DNA of 64,000 nucleotides from Leishmania infantum JPCM5. Taxonomy: Eukaryota; Euglenozoa; Kinetoplastea; Trypanosomatida; Trypanosomatidae. The stretch is from positions 503,501 through 567,500 of the forward strand of contig NC_009416.2 in assembly GCF_000002875.2 (NCBI RefSeq), written 5' to 3'. Within the stretch, counting starts at the first letter, position 1. Every line of letters starts with the position of its first letter. Positions 57,393 to 64,000 of this stretch are shown here, one piece after another. The notes under the pieces are model-generated. The model was not told the DNA's origin. It ran no database searches and saw only the letters and a program-made list of their open reading frames with translations. The position numbers were made by a program, and so were the translations under genes.

Positions 57393-59281
57393 CGACCTTT
57401 TGGATTACTTGGGCGCTCCCTCCGCCAGGCGGTGCCTCATCTTGGTTGCGTGACGGTGCAGAGGCGGAGGCAAACCTGTGGTCGCTCCCCGCTACCCCGC
57501 TCTCTTATCAGTGCACCACGCCACAGGTAGTAGGCGTCCGAGGCCAGAGGATGTTGCAAGGTTCACTGGGTGTGCAAAAAGCTACTCCGACAGAGCAAGA
57601 CGAGGTGGGAGGACCCTTCCGCATTCTCCGAACGCCGTTCTGCTGCGCCGCCGAAAGGGAATAGACGTGCAGTGCGGTGGAAAGCACACACACACACACA
57701 CGCACAAAACAGCAACAGAGGAGTGACGCCGGCCTCCACCACCCCTCCGTTCAACACAGCACAGAAAAGTAAAGGCTTCTGCGGTACAGCTACACGTCAC
57801 TTGCAAGAGGCGTGGCTCGCTTACAAAGGAAGCACGGACAACGACAACAGCGAAACGGCGACACACGCAGGGCGGAGAAAAAACGACAGAGATACGCATG
57901 AAGAAGAATGCGAGCGAGGAAGAGAGGGCGCCCATAACCTCTCGCGCAGCGGACAGCCAGAGTGAAGGCCGTTCGCACCGGGCTAGCTGACTAGCGGGTC
58001 ACACTCGCACACTGTCTATAATGCATGCGAGGGCCAAGGGAGGACACGAAGGGCATATGGCCCCATTCTGCCTTGCCGATAGTCTCTCGAAAAGACTGCA
58101 ACGAGTTGACGCGTGGGAGAAGACCCGTGGGACGTCTCTGCTTGACACCGCCGACGTTGCGCAGCTGCCAAAGCCAAAGTGTGTGTTGGCCATCTCTCCA
58201 CTCTGCCGCCCTTTGTGACTCTTTCGTGGCTGCTTCTCCAGAGGTCTTCCAAACAAAACGAAAACGCTCCCACGTGCACCTGCACACCCGGCAACGGCTA
58301 CGACACAGAGAGCGGCAAGGGCGTGCGATACCCGAACACGTTCATGGATGATATACGTGTGTGGGGCGGCGGCCAAGTGCAAGAAAGCGGTATGGAGAAT
58401 GATTGAGAGAGCCATGTCACACGCCTAGATAAATAGAGACATGCACATACCAACGCAATAACGGAAACGAGAAAAAAAAGTAGAGGGTGCTGCTGGTGGA
58501 GAAGCCAGTGAACAGTGAAGAGGCCACAGAGACACAAAAAATGTGGCGCCACGAGCCAGAATCGTCCCGAGATCTAATGTGGCATCCTTCACAAGAAATG
58601 CAACGAAATTCCCCTCGTGCACACACGTGCACAGGGCTGACGGCACAGCTGAGACGCCATGAGAAAGGAAAAAAAAAACAAATTGAAAGACAAAAGCGGT
58701 TCACGTGTGTGGGGGCGTGCGTGTGTGTGTGTGTGTGTGTGCGTGAGTGAATAGGTGCAGAAGAGGCGACACAAGAGCGAGAGACACGGACTGCTCGGCG
58801 AGACGACAGTGAAGCGCAAGCTTTAGGCGAAGAAGCAACGGCAACCGCTACAACGGGAAAAGAGAACGCGACAAAGACAACAGCGGTGAAGATGCCGGCA
58901 CCAAGGCACGCCCAACACAGAAAACACAAGGAGGGCTATAGAACAAAACACTCTAAACTTTCCGGAACAACGACAGCCACAAGAACAGCCCATGTACATC
59001 TGTACATACACACAGATCTCTATAAAGGCAGCCAATCGCACACACCACGCGAGCCACGAGAATCAAGCACACAACCACCGAAGGGGAAAACCCCAATGGA
59101 GAATGAGGCGGGTTGTGACAGGTGAAGTGGACGTCCCTGACAGGGATCTTCTCTCCTCGTCGGGACATGCCACTCAGCAGGAGAGACGAGCAGATGCGAA
59201 CGCAAGGAGTGCCCGCACGAACACGTAGACCCACGAACGTGAACCTATACGTACGCTTTCGAAGGTCTTGCGACCGCTGAC
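57393..59281 (-). other. 1.9 kb gene-free region
   Basis: No gene seen. It contains (CA)n (57688-57703), (GT)n (58721-58741) and poly-A (58670-58679, 58472-58479) tracts on the top strand. It holds the 3' UTR of the TRIM-like gene and the 5' flank of the helical-repeat gene. Confidence 0.5.
58721..58741. repeat. (GT)n microsatellite
   Basis: Ten or so uninterrupted GT units on the top strand (CA on the transcribed-sense strand). Confidence 0.9.
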
Positions 59282-62200
59282 TCAGTGCACAACGTGAGGG
59301 ATCTCGATCATCCGAACAGATCCGATATGCCCACCAAACGTGGCCTGCGGGTAGGACGGACGGGCTGCGTTCCACTGCGGCACCTCACCAGCGTCTACCT
59401 GCTTTCCACGCACATCGTGTACCGTCAGCTTCGCGTGTCCGCTGCTGGAGCTCACTGCGACGCGTAGGTACAGTACCTGGCCCGTCATGGACGCCGGTAC
59501 AATCCACAAGTGAGAGAGGTCATTTGTGCTGCCTTGCTCCCACGCCTCAATCGTGTTGCCAACACCGACGCCGAGACCGACCCAGTCGCCCGGATCATCG
59601 ATGCGGATGGCCCACTGCACGTAGCGCGGTGACCGCCGTTTCACATTCGACGTGCCCAAGGTGCTTAGTAGGTGGTGAAGGGCGAAATCGAAGAGGGAGG
59701 TGCCGGTGCTGTTCGGCACAGACACCGCATCCGCGGCAAACTGCGCCGATGAAGCTGACCCCGCGGCAGATCGCTTGTGGGAAGAGCTAGACATGCTTCT
59801 CACGTACTCTCGCGTCGCCACTGGCCCAGAAAGAGCAGGTCGGGCAGGGGAGCTACAACAGGCGGAACGGCCATTGCTATGCAGCGGCGACGCATTCGCG
59901 CTTCGGCCTGCAGGGCGCGACGGCTTGGCAAGGGAAGCGGCGGCAGCATTGGCACCCGTACCGCTGAAACGCCAGCGATCTCTGTGTGCAACGTTCACGG
60001 CCTCCTCCACGGGCCGGCCATCGTTGTGAAGATTCCAGTTCGGCCGTTTGTACGGCGCGTTGGACAGAGACAGGTCCTCCGTACGATATTCCCCGCCTCT
60101 GGCTCCCGAGGGGGACAGCTGCGGACTGAGCTCCAGCACTTGCGACATGACGCCCTCTAAGTTCGGCATGAGACCGGCGCTCATCGGGGGCAACCGCAGC
60201 GAGGCACGCGTGAAGCGCGAAGGCAGGTCCGTGGAGGCGCTCAAGCCCTCGGCGATGGTTGCGATTTGCATGGAGAAAAGCGGCTTCGACGGATCGGTGC
60301 GGAGGTGGTCCGTGGCGGCGCGCAGCAGCTGCACCTTCTCATCTGTGATGAGGATTTCGCGGGCGACGTCCGTCTGCGCGTAGGCAAACTCCGCCTCACA
60401 CGCCTCAATGTACTCCTTCTTCTTCGCCTCGAGGGCGTTGATGAGGAGGTTGAACTGGTTGCGGATGGCGTCCTTTTTGCCTTCGCACAGCTCGCGCACC
60501 CGCTGGTGCTGCTCCACCCACCGCTTCGCCGATTGCTGCGCCTCATCCAGCTGGACGGACACCTTTTCCTCGATTGTGCGGCGCGAGTCAGCGTTGCCGA
60601 GCACGTCGGGGATGACGACGAAGTTCGACATGGGAATGCCGTTGCGCGACGCGCACAGGGCGCAGACGAGCTCCTTCGAGCACGGGTCGAAAAGCTGCAA
60701 CTCGCGCCTATGGACAGGGCACTGCGGCTCAGACTGCGGTGAGGCGTACGGCACCCACTGCACATTTAGCGAAGCGACGGGCACCACGTAGTGTTCTGGG
60801 TCTCTAAAGAGAATGGCTGAGTTGCTGAGCATGAAGCAGCTGTTAAAGTTCCGGTTACTCTCGAGCAAGCGCCGTGCCTCGAGCTCGGTGTCGGCGAACA
60901 GCATGTTGCCAGGAGCGGCTTCGTAGAGAATTATTGGCGTGTTCACGACACCCTCGGCCACTTCGTCGGCACTCGCGAGGCTGCCAAGCTTTTCGCCATC
61001 GCTGTTGCGCAGCCGCAGCTGAGGGTAAAAGTACGGGTTCGGCATCACACCTTTTGTCGCGACGTAGATGGAGCTGCTGCTGCGCAGGCCGGTAGCGGCA
61101 GAGCGGTCTGCCTTGAATGCTCGGATACGACTGATCTTCTGCACCTTACCGTAATACTGCTGAGGGCAGAGGATCGACAGGAAGTCCTCTGCGATTCGGC
61201 CGCGTGAGGCAGAAGTGAGCGCCTCCGGCGTAAAGGCGAGTTCTCTCAGCTGTTCGCCGCCTAGCTCCCCTGGGATGTCTACGACGTCGTCTTTACCGTC
61301 CGCTGCCGCCCGCTGCGATGGCGTGCGGCGTTGCGTGTCGTCCACCGCTGCAGGCGAGGCGCTCACTGGAGCACCGGGAACGGAATAGGACTGCAGCGAA
61401 GCCGAGCTCCTGGACATGTTGCCCACATCGCTGGAGTGCGGCCGGTGGTGATGATGATGTTTGCGTCTCTGCTTGCGCGACGACTTGCCGTCGTCCAGCT
61501 TGTCGTCCCGCGGCGACGCGCGACGGCCCTTGTGCTTCTTTTTCCTTGCCCCTTTGCTACCCTCATCCTGTGACTGGTGCCTGTGCACGCTCTTCTCGTA
61601 CTCGACAGGTGCAACTGTACCTACGGCAGACGATGGGGAGCACGGCGACGCTATCGCTGTTGGCGCAGTGCTGCTGTGCGGCTTCATCACCGTTGGGAGC
61701 GCCGTGGCCTCGTCGGGGTCTTCGCGGAGGGACAGCGACGAGGACGAGGAGCCCGACGAGGAGATGCGGCGCAGCTCCGCTACCGCCGCGCCAGCCCGCG
61801 GCGATTCTGGTGGCATCACCGATGGCGCCTCCTCAAACTGGATGTCGGCGGAGTCGTCTAAGTTGTCCTCCTCCTGGAAGGTGAACTCGTCGCTTTCCGA
61901 CTTGTGCATCTTGACTTGCACATCGCCTTGGTGTAGCTTGGCAGCCGATGTCTGCTGGTTGCGCCCGGGAGGCGTGCGATAGGGAGCCTCGACTGCCTTC
62001 ACGATGGTGCCACCCGGTCGCACCGGCATCGGCTTTGGGAGCTGCTGTTGCGGCCCTGGAAGGGACTTGGGTCCGACAGAAACGTTCGCGTTCTGCGGAG
62101 GGATCAGTGGCGCCGTGGTGCGCAACGTCGGAGCTGTCGGTGTCCCTCCCAGGTTCAAGTCTCCCATTGACTTGATCAGCGTGCTTGGCGGAGATTTCGC

Positions 62201-63070
62201 TGGCAGCGATGGACTAAGGTGGCCAGGTAGCGCCTTGCTCACGGGATGGACGGGCCCTCCAACGGTGGGCGGACTCACAAGCACCTTTACACCGTTTGGC
62301 AGAATGCGGAACACAGACGCGTTTGTGGGCGACACCGAGCGAGACGGAATCAGAGAAGGGCTCGTCGCTGAGTGTCTCGCCTCCTCTGGCGACACTGGCC
62401 GCGATCCTGGAGGCGGTTGTCCACTAATCAGCTTCGCTCCTGGCGGCAGCATCTTCATTGGGGTCTTCGCAGCCATCCCCAGTGGGAGCGGAGGCGCGTT
62501 ATCATGCGACAGCGATGGCGGCGTGCTGCTCAGCGGCGGCGACACCACGTGCATTGTGCCTGGTGGTGGAGAGCTGTACATGATCTTGAATCCCGGAGGC
62601 GGCGCGCCGAGCATAGTTTTCGCGCCTGGTGGTGGCGAACCGACAATGATCTTAGCGCCTGGCGGTGGCTGCCCCATCATCTTCATTCCGGGGGTTGGTG
62701 ACTGACTCCCACCAGGAGTTGGGGAGATGGAGCTGGGCCGAGAAAAGCTGGGCGATCCTTCGGTGCCCGTCATGACTTTTATGACGGCATTCGGCGGTGG
62801 GCCCTTCACGATCTTGGCGCCGGGTGGCAGGACCCCCTTAACGGGCATCCCTGGCGGCATTGGACCTCCGGGCGCCGGCACCGACTTGGGCCCTACGACC
62901 ATCCCCTCTGGTAGCGTCACCGACATGCCTGCATGCGTCACAGACATTTCCGGCGTCGCATTGCCGTCCCCGGACTCCTCGCTGGCTACCGCGCTCGCTG
63001 CCTTGCTGCTACGCTTGCGAATTTGCCGGGGATCCATGTGGCTAAAACTTTTTTTGATCCCCTTGAGCAT
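59282..63070 (-). CDS. TRIM-like protein lacking a RING: Pro-rich repeats, B-box, coiled coil, SPRY-like domain
   Basis: The 1262-residue protein starts MLKGIKKSFSHMDPRQIRKR. Residues about 50-330 are Pro/Gly-rich, with repeated PPPGAKI/M units (for example PPPGAKIIVG, PPPGAKTMLG, PPPGFKIMYS) about 13 residues apart. A polar, His/Lys-rich stretch follows (about 510-570). A B-box-type zinc site (CPVHRRELQLFDPC then LVCALCA) lies at about 783-810, then a coiled coil (about 830-920, Glu/Lys/Ala-rich, ALEAKKKEYIEACEAE). The C-terminus (about 1120-1262) resembles a SPRY/B30.2 fold (YVQWAIRIDDPGDWVGLGVG, then SYPQATFGGHIGSVRMIEIP). The order B-box, coiled coil, SPRY is that of TRIM proteins, but no RING precedes it, so ligase activity is not indicated. 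The frame extends to a GTG at 63370; the ATG at 63070 is preferred. Confidence 0.75.
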   Translation of the reverse strand: MLKGIKKSFSHMDPRQIRKRSSKAASAVASEESGDGNATPEMSVTHAGMSVTLPEGMVVGPKSVPAPGGPMPPGMPVKGVLPPGAKIVKGPPPNAVIKVMTGTEGSPSFSRPSSISPTPGGSQSPTPGMKMMGQPPPGAKIIVGSPPPGAKTMLGAPPPGFKIMYSSPPPGTMHVVSPPLSSTPPSLSHDNAPPLPLGMAAKTPMKMLPPGAKLISGQPPPGSRPVSPEEARHSATSPSLIPSRSVSPTNASVFRILPNGVKVLVSPPTVGGPVHPVSKALPGHLSPSLPAKSPPSTLIKSMGDLNLGGTPTAPTLRTTAPLIPPQNANVSVGPKSLPGPQQQLPKPMPVRPGGTIVKAVEAPYRTPPGRNQQTSAAKLHQGDVQVKMHKSESDEFTFQEEDNLDDSADIQFEEAPSVMPPESPRAGAAVAELRRISSSGSSSSSLSLREDPDEATALPTVMKPHSSTAPTAIASPCSPSSAVGTVAPVEYEKSVHRHQSQDEGSKGARKKKHKGRRASPRDDKLDDGKSSRKQRRKHHHHHRPHSSDVGNMSRSSASLQSYSVPGAPVSASPAAVDDTQRRTPSQRAAADGKDDVVDIPGELGGEQLRELAFTPEALTSASRGRIAEDFLSILCPQQYYGKVQKISRIRAFKADRSAATGLRSSSSIYVATKGVMPNPYFYPQLRLRNSDGEKLGSLASADEVAEGVVNTPIILYEAAPGNMLFADTELEARRLLESNRNFNSCFMLSNSAILFRDPEHYVVPVASLNVQWVPYASPQSEPQCPVHRRELQLFDPCSKELVCALCASRNGIPMSNFVVIPDVLGNADSRRTIEEKVSVQLDEAQQSAKRWVEQHQRVRELCEGKKDAIRNQFNLLINALEAKKKEYIEACEAEFAYAQTDVAREILITDEKVQLLRAATDHLRTDPSKPLFSMQIATIAEGLSASTDLPSRFTRASLRLPPMSAGLMPNLEGVMSQVLELSPQLSPSGARGGEYRTEDLSLSNAPYKRPNWNLHNDGRPVEEAVNVAHRDRWRFSGTGANAAAASLAKPSRPAGRSANASPLHSNGRSACCSSPARPALSGPVATREYVRSMSSSSHKRSAAGSASSAQFAADAVSVPNSTGTSLFDFALHHLLSTLGTSNVKRRSPRYVQWAIRIDDPGDWVGLGVGVGNTIEAWEQGSTNDLSHLWIVPASMTGQVLYLRVAVSSSSGHAKLTVHDVRGKQVDAGEVPQWNAARPSYPQATFGGHIGSVRMIEIPHVVH

Positions 63071-64000
63071 GGCTGCAGCGGATGCGGATAAGACAACAAA
63101 CGAAGCCAGTGGGCGCCTAGCAGAAGAAAGCCGTACCAACGGCGCCGGCTGTGGTGCGCGACAGATCGGTGGCGTGAGGAAGGAGTTGGGGGGGGAGGGG
63201 CGGAATATGCAGTGATGAACGCCGACAAATAGACAACAGCAAGAAAAGGAGAAGGGGGGACGTAGAAGGCAAGCGTGTAGCAGATGGCAACCCGAGCGCG
63301 GAGAAGAGAAGGGAACCAACACAGTTAGAATAATAGCAAGGGAAGGGCACACACACGCACGCCCGGGCACAACGAAAAGAGTAATGCTAAGGCTGAACTG
63401 CTGCTCCGTAGCCTTGCCGAAACGAACCGCACCGTCACCACGCCGTTGTCACCCCTGACAGGCACAGGGACGGCCAAGCAAACACGAGGGAGAACGACCG
63501 AGAGAGAGCGAGACTAAATCAAAAGAAACAGGCACGATGAGCGAGATGGGAGGACGAATACCACAAGGAAGATATATCGATCTCACGTTGCCTCTTTCAG
63601 CTCTGTGGCTCATGTGGGGTGCACCCGCTGCAGCAAGGAGATGAGAAGAACAGCTGCACGGATGAAGAGAGCACACGTCTGTGCAGGTGAATCTCTCTCT
63701 ATGTCTTGATGAGTGAGCACCGCCTACTTGTTTTCCTTTGTTTCGTGGGGTGAGGGGTAAGTCTTGCGGGAACCCACGTTTGCACCACAACAAAAAGAGA
63801 CACGAATTATGATGCGTTTCCTCCTGCGTTCGCTTGTGCCGCGGTTCACCGGTGGCGACTTGTTGTCGTTCTCTTTTGTGGTGCAGTGGAGAAGACCGTC
63901 GATGGGGAGGGGAGGGAGTGTGGGGGGAGGGGGGGGGGGCAATGTTTTTTTTTCGTAAGTGCACAAAGGGGGAGAACGCCACATCGAGTCTGTGAGCTAT
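63071..64000 (-). other. 5' flank of the TRIM-like gene to the window edge
   Basis: On the minus strand the sequence is pyrimidine-rich, with G runs on the top strand at 63188-63196 and 63926-63940. The minus-strand frame 63370-63071 is open but has no ATG. No other gene recognised. Confidence 0.5.

Overview
The window looks like nuclear DNA of a trypanosomatid of the Leishmania type. The genes are intronless and GC-rich at third codon positions. They lie in two long head-to-tail arrays with no visible promoters, separated by 0.5-3.8 kb of pyrimidine-rich, microsatellite-rich sequence, as expected for polycistronic transcription with trans-splicing. The species cannot be fixed from the sequence alone.

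Layout. From 336 to 37269 eleven genes read rightward: RNA polymerase II subunit RPB7, a small membrane protein, a divergent protein kinase, a peptide deformylase-like protein, a Wss1-type metalloprotease, a coiled-coil protein, a PPPDE-PUL protein, CPSF160, a LicD/fukutin-like protein and two tandem mRNA-capping-enzyme-like proteins. From 63070 down to 41093 six genes read leftward: a B-box/coiled-coil/SPRY (TRIM-like) protein, a helical-repeat (possibly PPR) protein, a membrane-anchored kynurenine-formamidase/cyclase-family protein, an HFM1/MER3 helicase, a SAPS-like phosphatase regulator and an unrecognised 322-residue protein. The arrays converge on a 3.8 kb strand-switch region (37270-41092), where transcription is expected to end.

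Functional links. RPB7, CPSF160 and the capping-type pair all concern making or translating mRNA. The capping pair is the most interesting gene unit. Both members begin with a PABP-binding PAM2-type motif and carry a P-loop NTPase domain followed by a guanylyltransferase fold. The first keeps the KxDG nucleotidyl-lysine motif and motifs III-V; the second has lost them and is probably a non-catalytic partner. The Wss1-like protease (WLM + SHP box + RanBP2 zinc finger + SIM) and the PPPDE-PUL protein both point to a p97/Cdc48 and SUMO/ubiquitin system.

Repeats. An approximately 0.67 kb non-coding element occurs three times: 16892-17563 (+), 39378-39788 (+, truncated) and 42941-43620 (-). The copies are almost identical, always sense to local transcription, and each carries a strong G-quadruplex motif on the RNA-sense strand. 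Position and size recall Leishmania SIDER retroposons, but the near identity is unusual for that class. A (GGGTGT)n tract and a G-homopolymer island lie in the strand-switch region.

Starts were placed at the first in-frame ATG; several frames are open further upstream only through GTG/TTG codons. No tRNA, rRNA, snRNA or CRISPR was recognised.
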